Translations under genes and position numbers: made by a program
The notes under the pieces: model-generated
Database searches by the model: none
Told to the model about the DNA's origin: nothing
Seen by the model: the letters and a program-made list of their open reading frames with translations, nothing else
Shown: positions 43,894 through 54,000 of the stretch, in pieces
Position numbering within the stretch: position 1 is the stretch's first letter
Layout: each line of letters opens with the position of its first letter
Origin: Riptortus pedestris
Taxonomy: Eukaryota; Arthropoda; Insecta; Hemiptera; Alydidae
DNA length: 64,000 nucleotides
NCBI GenBank assembly: GCA_019009955.1
Contig: CM032228.1
Location: 97,794,001 to 97,858,000, forward strand
Reading direction: 5' to 3'

Positions 43894-45563
43894 ACCCTTT
43901 AATTGCGCAAAGCCACTATAGTGGCTTGAAACAGGCTACTATAGTGGATTTGCGCAATTAAAGGGATAATACAAGATATATCAAAATAAAATAGCATAAC
44001 TTAATTGTCATGGTATAGTTTCATACAATATACTTCTTTATATAGCTGTGAGTAGCAGCAGGCTATTTTATTTTTGTCTTTACAGCCGTAAACAATTAAA
44101 AAGAGCTTCCCATATTCAAATGCTTGTTCAAAAGTACTATAAAAATACTTCCCATTCAAAAAAAGGCACAAGATGCCCCAAAACTTCTTTGATTTTCAAC
44201 TTATTTACTTTCAGGTTGATATAATATAGTGTGTGTGTGTGCATGTGTTCATTTTAAGGTTGTATGAGTGCATCTTAAGGTGCTATTATGCGTACATTTT
44301 AACATTGTATGTGTGCATTTTAAAGTGCTATTATGTGTACATTTTAAGGTTGTATGTTTGCATTTTAAGGTTGTATGTTTGCATTTTAAGGTGCTATTAT
44401 GTGTACATTTTAAGGATGTATGTGTACATTTTAAGGTTGTATGTGTTCATTTTAAGGTTGTATGTGTGCATTTTAAGGTGTTATTACTCTCAATTTTTGC
44501 AGAGTATTAAATGAGTCATCTTAAACAGTGGCTAACCTGGAACCCTTATTATTAATTTTAAATAAACAGGCTCACTTTTTATAAGATTCACCAGTGTACT
44601 CTCTCTAGTTTTTATTAAAACTAAACTCTACTAAAGGAAATAATGTCCAGAATCACAAACTCTTGAATTTGAGTAGAAGAAAATGTTGTAGTAAAGAAAT
44701 TCTGTTTATGTTGTTCATACAACTAGAATTTGCTACTTCATTATTTAAGTAACTCTTGAAAGGGCCATGGTTCTTAGGTAGCAAGAGTGATGTGTCATGA
44801 CTAATCACACAACCACAATTACCAGCAATATAAAAGTAACCAACTTATCAGATCAAGAAAGAGGTTCTTTCCGCAGACTGTCATTAGGGAGGAGAAAAGG
44901 CAGCAGAATCTCCATTGAAAGACAAATATCCCTGCACAGTTCTCTATTTTCTAATAATATTTCAATCTAGAGCATTTGTACTTTTAATTATAATATGTTT
45001 CGAAAAACCAATAATTTTTTTGAAACCCAATAACATTTTTAAAAAATTAAATGTACTTTTTGTTTAGAAAACCCAACAAAAAAATATTTTAGTTATAGCA
45101 AATAATTCTTTGCTCGTTTGTTCTAAAATGCCACTGAACATTTTAGCCAACAATTCTTTCTATTTAACTAAAACAATTACTTTTTCAGAACTGTGAAGAC
45201 TGGGACGCAGAAAACCACAGAAATTCAAATAAGAATAGCAATACTAACAAGGTTTACTACATGGGCAATGAAAGACTAGATAGTTACAATGAAAAAAATC
45301 AAAACAGGCCTACAAATGGTGGATCCTATGGCAGCAGAGGAGAGAGAGGTGATCAAAACAAGTATTCCAATGATAGAGAATACTCAGATGATAGAAAAAA
45401 CAATGGCTATAATTATAATCAGAACAACAGAGAATCTCAAAAAGGGAAAATGAAAAATGAGCAAGAAAGAGATGAAAATTCAAGAAACAGAGGCCATATT
45501 AATCAAAATGATGAAAATAACGAACAAAGAAAGCTTCAAAATTATTATCAAAACAGAGGATAA
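31667..45563 (+). CDS. Odorant-binding protein with Asn-rich insertion and tail (eight exons, complete)
   Basis: Exons: 31667-31717, 33781-33898, 37628-37717, 39246-39469, 43179-43214, 43293-43419, 43495-43562, 45189-45563. All joins are GT-AG and keep frame; total 1089 nt, 362 aa. Residues 1-17 are a hydrophobic signal peptide, so the product should be secreted. Cysteines fall at 21, 40, 162, 166, 209, 222, 231 and 240. The set 40/162/166/209/222/231 has the OBP spacing C2-x3-C3, C3-x42-C4, C4-x12-C5, C5-x8-C6; C21 and C240 look like an extra pair. Known for the family: small secreted carriers of hydrophobic ligands, usually 120-150 aa. Odd here: about 121 residues between C1 and C2 and 122 residues after the last Cys, both rich in Asn, Gln, Glu, Arg and Tyr. 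The KCR start, CEDW end and long C1-C2 region recall the insect Obp59a type, an inference from memory. The donor of exon 4 is the weakest join; 39460 is an in-frame alternative. Confidence 0.85.
32060..32845 (+). pseudogene. 5'-truncated LINE, C-terminal end with Cys/His motif
   Basis: Flanked by a perfect 12-bp duplication TTTAATGACTAA (32048-32059 and 32846-32857), with a 3' (AAATA)n-type tail. Coding remnants: TQVLNDWLQTDNKLREIL, then, after a stop and frameshift, PTCTHCNTVLAIKHLLTDC, the C-x2-C-x(n)-H-x4-C motif at the C-terminus of jockey/I-type LINE polymerases. Inactive. Lies in intron 1 of the OBP gene. Confidence 0.8.
33781..33898 (+). CDS. OBP exon 2: mature N-terminus with C1
   Basis: Acceptor ttttttag, donor gtgagt. 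Encodes 39 codons plus one base. It begins GLKCR, carries an acidic helix-like stretch and the motif ENIVRSCLKQ, which fits helix 1 and the first OBP cysteine, and ends in a Gln/Asn-rich run that opens the insertion. Confidence 0.8.
34281..34383 (+). repeat. Three tandem copies of a 35-bp unit
   Basis: tttgcgacaaatataccc recurs at 35-bp spacing (GCGAC at 34291, 34326, 34361) with one or two differences. Intronic in the OBP gene. Confidence 0.85.
35180..36400 (+). pseudogene. Degenerate LINE reverse transcriptase fragment
   Basis: Stop-ridden plus-strand homology: RKKFSVDFLSSIYKYSSAQN, TPGPSPITHNMKQTLPEIGF, then PGKYKNLN and a YRLI-like WTNCLRKLEKKL segment. This order (linker, finger motif, PGK, YRPISLL equivalent) fits a jockey-type LINE between the endonuclease and RT palm. 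Old insertion in the OBP intron. Confidence 0.6.
36943..37278 (-). pseudogene. Unrecognised 111-codon open frame
   Basis: Starts MPKHRYFTSPNGYDLFSVQ and includes PGETLAQMMDD, MGQSMIPLDPDEGGPMVL and a hydrophobic stretch EGYILFIAPISFTELILP. Flanking minus-strand frames (36861-37091, 36656-36886) may continue it across frameshifts. GC content is above the surrounding intron. I do not recognise a domain. It lies antisense in OBP intron 2, so it may be a retrocopy or transposon relic; a chance frame cannot be excluded. Confidence 0.3.
37628..37717 (+). CDS. OBP exon 3: Asn/His/Arg-rich insertion
   Basis: Acceptor ttctag, donor gtaata. The split codons on both sides restore Gly and Asp and keep the frame. 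The exon is entirely hydrophilic, rich in Asn, Arg, His and Gln, with no cysteine. Confidence 0.72.
38080..38440 (+). pseudogene. Penelope-like element fragment, GIY-YIG endonuclease region
   Basis: Decayed frame reads YSIP, a stop where Cys is expected, then CGKEYIGQTGR, the GIY-YIG endonuclease signature typical of Penelope-like elements. Upstream remnants resemble the KKYNIK-type linker and downstream ones the AVAEH region. Several stops and shifts. Located in OBP intron 3. Confidence 0.75.
38773..38850 (+). repeat. tRNA-derived SINE, 3' fragment
   Basis: agggtggtaacctgtagata, then cccgattagcgtagtagcat and a ggacgtaaataataataa tail. Confidence 0.5.
39246..39469 (+). CDS. OBP exon 4: acidic then Asn-rich insertion
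   Basis: Acceptor ctaatag. It starts acidic (DKEENDEDADYDY), then Asn/Gln/Gly-rich, and ends SPLEGVEP before a gtaaaa donor at 39470. Reading through instead reaches a stop at 39494-39496, which would give a truncated product lacking the ligand-binding core. Both in-frame donor choices join to the Cys codon that opens exon 5. Confidence 0.68.
40900..41110 (+). mobile_element. Helentron-like element fragment
   Basis: Carries the ggtccgattttagccgat and gagtttggtaacgat landmarks but no terminal structures; ends at acagacaaatatt beside the next copy. Confidence 0.5.
41132..41616 (+). mobile_element. Helentron-like element, full length (485 bp)
   Basis: 5' end aaaaagtccgtcacgcaggg leads to AAGCAGATTTCCCACGTG; a short (AT)n core is at about 41473-41491; the 3' end is the hairpin gatttcccttaagagaaatc followed by TGCTAA. 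The 12-nt AGCAGATTTCCC near the 5' end is repeated inverted in the 3' hairpin, the subterminal inverted repeat arrangement of Helentron-associated elements. No protein coded. Best reference copy in the window. Confidence 0.62.
41765..42083 (+). mobile_element. Helentron-like element with internal deletion
   Basis: Same 5' end as the neighbour at 41132 and same 3' hairpin and CTAA, but it lacks the (AT)n core and the second half, joining tttcgaaaatatct directly to cccttaagggaaatctg. Confidence 0.62.
42636..42813 (-). mobile_element. Helentron-like element, short copy
   Basis: Reverse copy from the atgttcatcgctcctaccta landmark through a short AT tract to ggaaatctgcttagttta and cacctgcttgaca; large internal deletion. 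Confidence 0.5.
43179..43214 (+). CDS. OBP exon 5: 36-bp microexon with C2-x3-C3
   Basis: Acceptor gattttag, consensus donor gtaagt. Encodes CIIHCIFKQKKM, the diagnostic C-x3-C of OBP helix 3. At 12 codons it is easily missed by gene prediction, which would split the locus in two. Confidence 0.8.
43293..43419 (+). CDS. OBP exon 6: helices 4-5 with C4
   Basis: Acceptor ttttag, donor gtaaga. 42 codons plus one base. Ends in SINECLDILHN, matching the helix that carries the fourth OBP cysteine. Confidence 0.82.
43495..43562 (+). CDS. OBP exon 7: C5-x8-C6
   Basis: Acceptor ttttttag, donor gtatgt. Encodes KCEDSKHFALCLEEKGKK, with the invariant eight-residue spacing between C5 and C6. Confidence 0.85.
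43607..43825 (-). repeat. tRNA-derived SINE, copy 3
   Basis: Reverse head gggctcaggttagccatgtg, box B-like agttcaattcc (43755-43765), body ggtaaccggtcccaattagc and tail ttgcaaaaaatggatgtta. The longest copy. Lies in OBP intron 7. Confidence 0.65.
43834..43889. repeat. (AT)n microsatellite
   Basis: About 56 bp of uninterrupted AT repeat, bordered by the SINE on the left and the mini-piggyBac repeat on the right. Confidence 0.9.
43895..43965. mobile_element. 71-bp piggyBac-like mini-MITE
   Basis: Preceded by TTAA (43891-43894). The left arm CCCTTTAATTGCGCAAA and the right arm TTTGCGCAATTAAAGGG are exact inverses for 17 bp, extended by CCACTATAGTGG on both sides. The right flank is ATAA, one base off TTAA. 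CCC termini and the TTAA target fit the piggyBac superfamily. Confidence 0.68.
44231..44485 (+). repeat. Minisatellite, unit about 22 bp
   Basis: About eleven units of tgtgtgcattttaaggttgta with an alternating variant gtgctattatgtgtacattt. Reading frames across it (VHFKV repeats) are artefacts. Lies in OBP intron 7. Confidence 0.85.
45189..45563 (+). CDS. OBP exon 8: extra Cys and Asn-rich tail
   Basis: Acceptor tttttcag. Starts NCEDWD, with the eighth Cys exactly eight residues after C6, then runs 118 residues of Asn/Arg/Glu/Lys/Tyr-rich hydrophilic sequence to a TAA stop at 45561-45563. Confidence 0.83.
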   Translation, partial: NCEDWDAENHRNSNKNSNTNKVYYMGNERLDSYNEKNQNRPTNGGSYGSRGERGDQNKYSNDREYSDDRKNNGYNYNQNNRESQKGKMKNEQERDENSRNRGHINQNDENNEQRKLQNYYQNRG

Positions 45564-45708
45564 TAAAAGGGCACTCAAAATATTCAGTAAAGAATTTAGT
45601 TTTCCTATAATCCAAGTATAAACTGACATTAAAAATGGTTATCTATATTAGAAAATTATAATCAGTGTAAATGTTCAATAGTGTTCTTTGGCATTGTAAT
45701 GGAAGAAC

Positions 45709-45714
45709 AATAAA
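45709..45714 (+). terminator. Poly(A) signal of the OBP gene
   Basis: AATAAA 146 bp after the OBP stop codon, followed by T-rich sequence. Confidence 0.6.
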
Positions 45715-45749
45715 AAATACATTTTCAATAAGCCTTTTTATTTTTTAAT

Positions 45750-47874
45750 TAAACTTTCTGCATTTTAATTTTTTTTTTCAAATAAATGTTTTTAAATATA
45801 TATTTAAAACATAATATAGGTATATTTCTACCATGAGAGATGATAAATCCTCCCTCCTTCACGTTCCTGTCTCATTTATATTGTATTGTTTCCAATATTC
45901 TTTTTATATCATTATATACAAACGATTTTGACCAAGTTGCAGATCATGATGAATAATTTAAGTTGGTACAGACCCGATGCCCTGCAAGGATTATTATCTA
46001 AATATTAGTTAGTAATTTATGTATATGATTGACATTTTTTAACATTAAAGTTGATCATGAGGTTCTAGAATGGATAGACAGATAGACTTGAAGGAAATTA
46101 AGGAGGAGCAGATAATTGGATAAGATGTTGGGCAGCTTGGTCTTCATCTATGCCAGCAAAGGATAATTTTTGCTTAGAACGAGTCACTTGATATAATCTA
46201 TATAGAATTAGTATTCATAAAGCAATAACTGATGGAGCCTTGAAAAACAACTAAACAATGAGGAGCATATTGACAGTAGAGAGTGCATATAAGGAAGACA
46301 AAACAGATCTTGAACAAAGAATGGAGTCATTTGTGTACTGTGAGAAGGGAAAGGAGCAAATGTTACAGAAATTGAATTCGTCTATCTTTAAAGGAATGGA
46401 ACTGTATAATTGAATTTGTTCAAGCACTCGTAGGTAGGAGTGTATATGGTTATGGGTGTGTGGCAGATGAGTGTATGACTTTAGTGCACCAACATCTATC
46501 AGGAGGTGTTTCTACACATGATTTTCCAAAAAATGACCATATAGTCTCACATTTCTTTATAAACCTTTTCCTTTTACGGTTGTGTTAAAATAAGTAACTT
46601 TTACAGGAAGAATTCTTTGGAGGAGAGATGAGAACCCCAGCAGGTTCAGCTTGACTCCATGTGCTTTTCCACAATATTTTCCCAGTGTTCTGAACAGCTT
46701 CATCATTTTGTGATTGATACGTTCATGTGACCTTTGGCAGCCTTTCACCTGATGAAGCTAATTTAAATCACATAGGAACTATTGTGGAAATCACATGACA
46801 CTGTTCTTGACACTGAAGAGTCAAGCTGAGTTCTAAACCGGTAATGGATATTGAATATATAACACTTTTTCTCTTAGGACATTTTCTTTTAATTTGCAAT
46901 ATAAACAGAAATGGACATAGCCAAAAATCTCTTACTTTTTCAGTAGAGTATACTTTTAATGTACTTATCTTGTGAAAATGTCCTTAACATTTGAAGAGAA
47001 GCATTAGATTATCTAACAAAACAATCTTTATAAACATAATGCAATAGGTACTAAATTAAAATTGATGCCTCCTTTTATTTCCATGCAATAACTTTCCATT
47101 TATTGTGTAATATTCCAATGTTTGGGCAATTTTTACTACCAATGGAGTCACAAATTACTCTTTATATTCATGTATGAATTAAAAATAAGACATTAACTTT
47201 CAAAACATCAACCTCAAGGGAAACCTCCATCGCACTCTAACAAAAGCAATGGTGAAAGTTTGGTGGGATATGACAGGTCTAATTTAACATTTTTTAGACT
47301 AGACTCCACCCTCCCCCCACTCTATGAGAGAATTTTTTATATTAAATAAACGAGTGAAGAAGTCATCCTTAATATAATGGGCAAATTAATTTTTTCTGGT
47401 ATCAGAGTTTGGTCTAAAGACGTCAATAATATCTCTTACATAGTTACGTATTGTATAAGGGAAACTATTCAGAGCATATAAAGGGTAGATAATTTCACCA
47501 TGAATGACCAAAATACTACCTATTATCAGAAGAATAGAAGCTCCTCAGTTTCGATTTAAGTATATTGTAGAAACTAATATAATTTACTACATTTATTTAA
47601 TACAATGAAAAATATTGCAGCTAAGGGTTGAAATAAAAAAATTAAAATCCAATAAATACTTTTAATTATGTTGAAATACTTGATATTTTCACTCTTATCT
47701 AAAAGTAAAAAAATATAATTAGTATTAAAAATATATTTCTCAATATATTTCATGCCAAATACTTTCAATGAAGGGAGATTATTATTTTATAGCAAGGTTT
47801 TTTCTATAATATTTAAAAAAAAAAATGATGGCACTAGAATTGGTAACTTCAAGCAGTTCAAAAAGATGAAGTAT
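45750..47874. other. Region between OBP and DERA 3' ends
   Basis: About 2 kb with no exon or known element recognised. Both genes end here tail-to-tail. Confidence 0.5.
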
Positions 47875-48081
47875 TCAAACTTGTTTAAAAAAAGTAGATG
47901 GGGCAGATACTCCAGTTGCAAGTTTATATAGTCTCTTTTCTAAATCCTGTAAAAGACCTGATGCCCCAATTCTAAAAAGATGTGGTTCAACCCATTCCCT
48001 TCCTAGCTCTTCCTTCACAAGTTCCAGCCAAGGGAATGCATCACTCCAAACTCGAACACCACCAGCTGGCTTTAAACCAAC
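47875..48081 (-). CDS. DERA: DERA terminal exon
   Basis: Acceptor atttcag. Encodes VGLKPAGGVRVWSDAF, LVKEELGREW and LFRIGASGLLQDLEKRLY, then a short tail and a TGA stop at 47875-47877. It contains the second active-site Lys and the phosphate-binding GAS. Confidence 0.95.
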   Translation of the reverse strand, partial: VGLKPAGGVRVWSDAFPWLELVKEELGREWVEPHLFRIGASGLLQDLEKRLYKLATGVSAPSTFFKQV

Positions 48082-51000
48082 CTGAAATAAATGAGATTTC
48101 AAAAGAAATGATTTTTTTTTCTACTTAATATATACAATATCTGAATTAATTGAATAGAACATAAATCAACTGCATTGGATACAGTGCATAACAAAATAAA
48201 AATGTTGGGACAACATTAAACATTGACTAGGCTCACTAACTAAGCTTTGGATCCAACTCTTGATGAAAACCAATGAGGTGAGGAACATTTACGGTTTATT
48301 GAATAAATGATAATGCAAGACAAAAAATTCATTATCAAGTGATATCCAGCCTACAAGAAGTGTAATAATCAATTTAAACATTGATAAGTAGTTTTCTTTT
48401 TTTTCAATTTTCTTGTTTAGAGTTTCAAAATAAAATTCTTGCAAACTTTAAGAAACTATTCAAATAAAGAGTAGCAATCTTTAGTCCTACTGAATTAAAT
48501 AGAGTCTTTTATTTTCCAAACCTAATGTTATAAAATATTAATTTTAAAGGTTCAGTACAAATATTAATTTGCATTATACAAAATACTAGTAAGTATTATG
48601 ATAGTTAAGCTAAAGTAGGTTACCTTAGTATTTGTCTTCCTGTGGAAATCTCTAATTGCACGGCACATAACAAGCCCTGCAGGCAAATTAGCGTTCACAG
48701 ATTCCTTTCCTAAAAAAAAAAATAATAATATTGTTACATATAAATCTTTCACTTTCTTTAGAATAATAAAAAGTCTGCCAACTTGTCCGTTAACTCGCTT
48801 AACATAGGAGATAAGGAAAAAAATGATTTAACAACAGAAATTAAAATTCAACAGCATTTGTTCGTGGAAGGGTGAAGTACACAAAGGATGAAAAAGCCAG
48901 CGTGGGCCAGACGATGAAGTCACCCGCCGGGTAGTATGGGAATAAGAATTCACCCAAGGTAATGACTAACAGAGCTCAAGCAAGGAGTCCAGTGCTGCTG
49001 ATTCTAGTGTAACTGGTGAAGAACTGAGTTCAAAGCTATTCCCAAGCCTGGTTTAAATAGAACGGTTAAGCATGGAGATTGGGCATCATCAACTGTATAC
49101 AAATAGATATTCCATCTAAGAGTAGAAATTAATCTATACATATAACAGATTATACCGAGTACAATGGAGATGATTCAAAAAATAATCCCTAAAAAAAATA
49201 TAGCTCATAAAGTTAAAAATTAGAGATGTAGAAGAATTTTTAAGAATAAGAGACCAGAAGTAATATAACATAGAGAGAATCAATAATAAATCCTCCCCTT
49301 AACCTTGATTTGGAAAATCAGTTAGGAATAAAAAAAATCATGAATACAAAACCTGATGGTACCATATACAGCATACTCACATAGCTAAAAATATTGTGGC
49401 ATTAGCTGGAGTTCTGGAAGATATATTTAGCTCTTGATTAAAACCTACCCCTTCAATGTGAGATCCACATTATTTCATTATGTCACTAAACATTTCTTTT
49501 TTCAGCTAAAGTTTCTTGTTTACAAAGTGTTCATAGAAAGAGAGAAGTAGAGAATAGAATGTGCAAGGACATCATCTGTGCTAATATGACATATTTTATT
49601 CCTGCATGTGGAAAATTTCCTTATTTTTAGCCCCTTATTGGCAGCCTTCGATAAAAAGGCCCCACTCCTACTCAAACTATTTTCATGCTAAGCTATAATA
49701 TCACTAAATGTCTTATGTTCAGCTTAAATTTGAATTTTGGCTTACATGGTTGCTATAGAAAATACTTTTTTATCTAGTTATGAATAAAGATTTTATTTCT
49801 GTAATGTACTAGTGTTCATAATTGTTATTTGATTGGTACTGCTAAAGTTTATATAAGTTGACATATAAAACTTTGTATAAAACTAAAGCTCAAAATCGGA
49901 CTAGAAGAAGTAAGATATCAACATACGTGAAAAGTGAAGTTAAATAATATTATCATAATAATAATTATATAATAATCTTATTATATTATTATAAGTTTAA
50001 CCATATTATCAAGTGGTGCATCCAATCACTCAATTAAGTTATATATTCTTAAATTCTATTCTATAAATTTTGTTGTAACTTGCATTTTTATTTTTTTTAG
50101 CAGATTTCCCTTAGGGGAAATCAGCTATTGAGGTTCTACTCATGATGGAATTTTCAACACATTTCTTCAAATATCCATCGATCCTACCTAGCAGATGACG
50201 AAAATGAGGTCCATTCAAATTATATATATTTGCCTGGCAAATATCAAACTATATTAAAACATTTTATGTGAAAATGAAGATCAAGTTCATTAACAGCTAA
50301 AATCGGAATAGTGGGGGGGGGTTATTGGGGGAATATCAAATATCTGTTATTATGCGTCGGATCGGAAATTTTTATAGAATCAATCATATTGCAAATGTAA
50401 TGTTCTGTAAACATTGTTATGTATGTTTTTGATTATCTTGATTATTAACCTAGATATTTACATTTCTAAATTCCAGCCTGCACCAAGCCCCCACTCCTAC
50501 TCATGTCATATTAGCAATAAGCTGTTATATTATGAAGCACATTATTTGAAGCCTACATACCTTAACTTGAACTTTTACATTTTGAAATAAATACAAATAC
50601 ATGGGAAATCTGCTTAGTTAACACAGTCCTTGCGTGATGGACTTTTTTATTTTCATCAATCAGGAAGCCCCCACTCCTACACATTTCATGTTAACATGAA
50701 CCTATATTATCACTCCATATTCCAAAGCCATCTTAAATCCAAAGTATGTTTTGACTAGGGGATTAAATAAAAATAAATTAGAGAATAGAATATGAGATGA
50801 TGGTCAGATAAAAAAAGTCCGTCACGCAGGGGCTGCGTAAACTAAGCAGATTTCCCTCGTGAAGTTTAGTAATAGATAAATCTATATACTGGTAACACAA
50901 CACCACCGTGAATAAATATAAACGGAAATAAGAAATGGTCCATCCAATTTGAATAACCTGCCGACAGGAAGCGTTAGGTTAGAATTGTAAACAAACGGGT

Positions 51001-54000
51001 CTACCCTCCTCACACCGGAAAGAAAAACTATTACTGAAATATATCAGAATATAACATATTAATTTTATTGAGAACTATTTACTATATCTAGTACTGTAAT
51101 TAATAATGAGTCAGAATAATTGTTATCCCTATCAATCAAATTTTAGTACTCGAAAACCTTAAGACGGGGGGGGGGTCGCCAGGACATATTTGCATGTATC
51201 TCGTATAATAAAGGTCCATTGAATACAATTCTTGGTATTTAAACTTGGAATAATGTGATTTATTATGTAGCAGAGTATTGCTTATGTAACATGAGTAGAA
51301 GTGGCGGTTTCCTGATGCCTGAAAACTGAAAAATGCCAATATCTCGGTTAATATTCAAGATAGTGAATTAATGTATATAACAATATTTATAGTAAATTTA
51401 ATTTACAATAAGATTTGTTCTATACAAGTTTTCGATCCGACCTATAGTAACGGAGATATTTCGAATTTTCGAAAATCCTCCCCTCTAAACCCCCTCCCCC
51501 TGGACCGATTTCAGCCGTTAACGAACTTGATCTTTCTTTTTACATAAAACGACTAAATATCGAGTTTGGTAACGATTAAACAAAAATTGCGACCGCTAGA
51601 GCGGTAACAGACAAATATATAGATAGATAGATAGATAGATATATATATATATACAGTTTTGAACGGACCTCATTTTCGTCATCTCCTGGGTAGGATCGAT
51701 GGACATTTGAAGAAAAATTTCGAAAATCGCGTCATGAGTACAACCTCAATAGCTGATTTCCCTTAAGGGAAATCTGCTAAAAACCTGCTTAGCTTACACA
51801 GCCCCTGTTATGACATTTTTTTTTGTTATGCCATTGGATAATTATCAATTTTTACTTTTCTAATTATTGTTATCAAAGATCCAAAAAACATATTCGGTCT
51901 CATAGCAAATTCAATTTCAAATATTTATTAAACATAATAGTGTTTCAATATTACTACAATAATATAGCAGTAATAAAGATAAGAAAAGGATTTATTACCA
52001 GTTGAGGTCTTTATGAATTCAGATCCAGCCATCATACATGCCATAGCAGCTTTATAAATATTTTCAGGAGATCCACATTCACCAACCGATAAAATTGCTT
52101 TCATATGAGCCTCACCACATGCTTTTTTCATCTTACTAACCTAAATTGTAAAAACCAATATTTACTTAAAATATCTTATTAAAAAAAACTATACCAGACA
52201 CTAAACCTTTATATTCTTAATATATTCAAGGGACCAATGAATTGAATAGAAAGTTTCACTTCAATTATGCTAATTGTACATATCTATATATTATGATGTC
52301 ACATAGTAACAGGACATACAATTAAAGATTGTCTGAAAAAATCTGATGTGGGCACTACATGATTTATTTTTACTCCTGTTAAATTAAGTAAACAAAATGT
52401 TTGATTGCACTTTATTTCAAGTTATTTCATATGAAAATGATGGGGGAGAGAGGAGTCGTTACTACTCCTAAATAATTTTTGATAATGATAAACCACTCTA
52501 CAATAATTAATATTGTAACTAATTATATTCTTGTTGTAATAAAATGGTTTGTAATGTGTAATTCAAGTTTTGTCATGCCTGCAGTGCTACAAGGAATAAC
52601 ATACTTATGAAGTGCAGAATTACCCCATGGGGTGGGAAATTCTAGTAAGATTTTATAAATATATTTTTGTTAAATGTTCTACTTAAAATAAATACATGAA
52701 AAACATACACAACATTAAAAACATACCAATATTGTATTTAAAAATATTTTTGAAGCTTAGAATATGTAAATCAACTTAAAATTCGAGGAAATGGCTTAAG
52801 GGCGCAAATATCACCACTCCAATTCATTGGAGAGAATATTCTAAAGCAAGTCATTTTTTAGTTAGGTGAGATACATACATATTAGTAAGAAGCAGGAATA
52901 AGCTCTGGCTAGGTTTGAGAGGCGGATTCTGAGGAAAATCTTGGGAGGCGTCTGTGAAAATGGGATCTGGAGGCGACGGACTAATGCCGAGGTTATGACA
53001 TTATATGGAGATGCGGATATAATGACATTCATCCGGGTAAGCCGTCTCAGATGGGCTGGACATGTGGTGAGAATGTCAGAAGACGAGATACCCAAGAAGG
53101 TGCTGCAAGAGGTGCTATATGGCACAAGAAGGAGAGGGAGGCCAAGGTTGCGGTGGAGAGATGGCGTGGCCGAAGATGCCAGATCCATGCTGGGGATTCG
53201 GGATTGGAAGATGGCGGCGCAGGACAGAGATGACTGGTGGTCAAAGCTGCAAGAGGCCCTGTCCCCTCGTGGGATGTAGCGCCAGTGATGATGATACATA
53301 CATAGGTATGTAATACATGTGGACAGCATCCCATAACTAGTCAAAATGGGTTCAGGCAAGGTCAAAATGGATAATTCCATTGAAATTCAAAAGCAAAAAT
53401 TTTACTTATTTAATCTTACTAAATAAAAGTAAAAATAAAGAAATTAGGATGAAGTCTTTATTTCAGGGGAGGCGAGTCTCATATTTAATTTTTAAATAAT
53501 TCTAACAACTTCTTATTAGGTAGGTGAGCAAGAGATTGGGGTACATAACATAAAGCAGGTAGCAGACAATAAAAAAAAGTTTTGCATGTTCTTAAATGTG
53601 AGATCAATTGACCTGTGCGAAGTACTCTCTCCAAATTAACCCTAACAATACGGAGAGTGTGCCAGAGTTCTTTAAGATTCTAAATGAGTGTTATGAAACT
53701 GATTGATTCTAAGAGTGCAAGCATCTAGCGTGAACTCACTATCTTAAAGATTTTGATTTTTCCCAATATTTTTGACTATATTTTCATTAATGACACCAGG
53801 CACTATAGTGAGTTTAATAAAATAACTAAGAGATAAATAGCCAAAGAGAGAAAATCCCTGTTAAAATTAGTTTTCTCAAGTCTCTTTGAAATCATTAACA
53901 AATGTACTATACATTCCTAAAAACTTGAAAATAAACATTACCAAAAACATGAAAATACATATTCCTAAAAACTTAAAAGTAACAGAGTTTTGATTTGATT

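Noticed and set aside
44233..44514. 93- and 80-codon frames with CVHFKV/YILRLYVCIL repeats
   Set aside because: Translation of the 22-bp minisatellite in an OBP intron.
46557..46748. 63-codon minus-strand frame between OBP and DERA
   Set aside because: Short, no recognised motif, no splice context.
52862..53380. 172-codon minus-strand frame
   Set aside because: Shadow of the RTE-type LINE tail, whose plus-strand frame has clear homology motifs (RLRWAGHVVRM, RGRPRLRWRDG).
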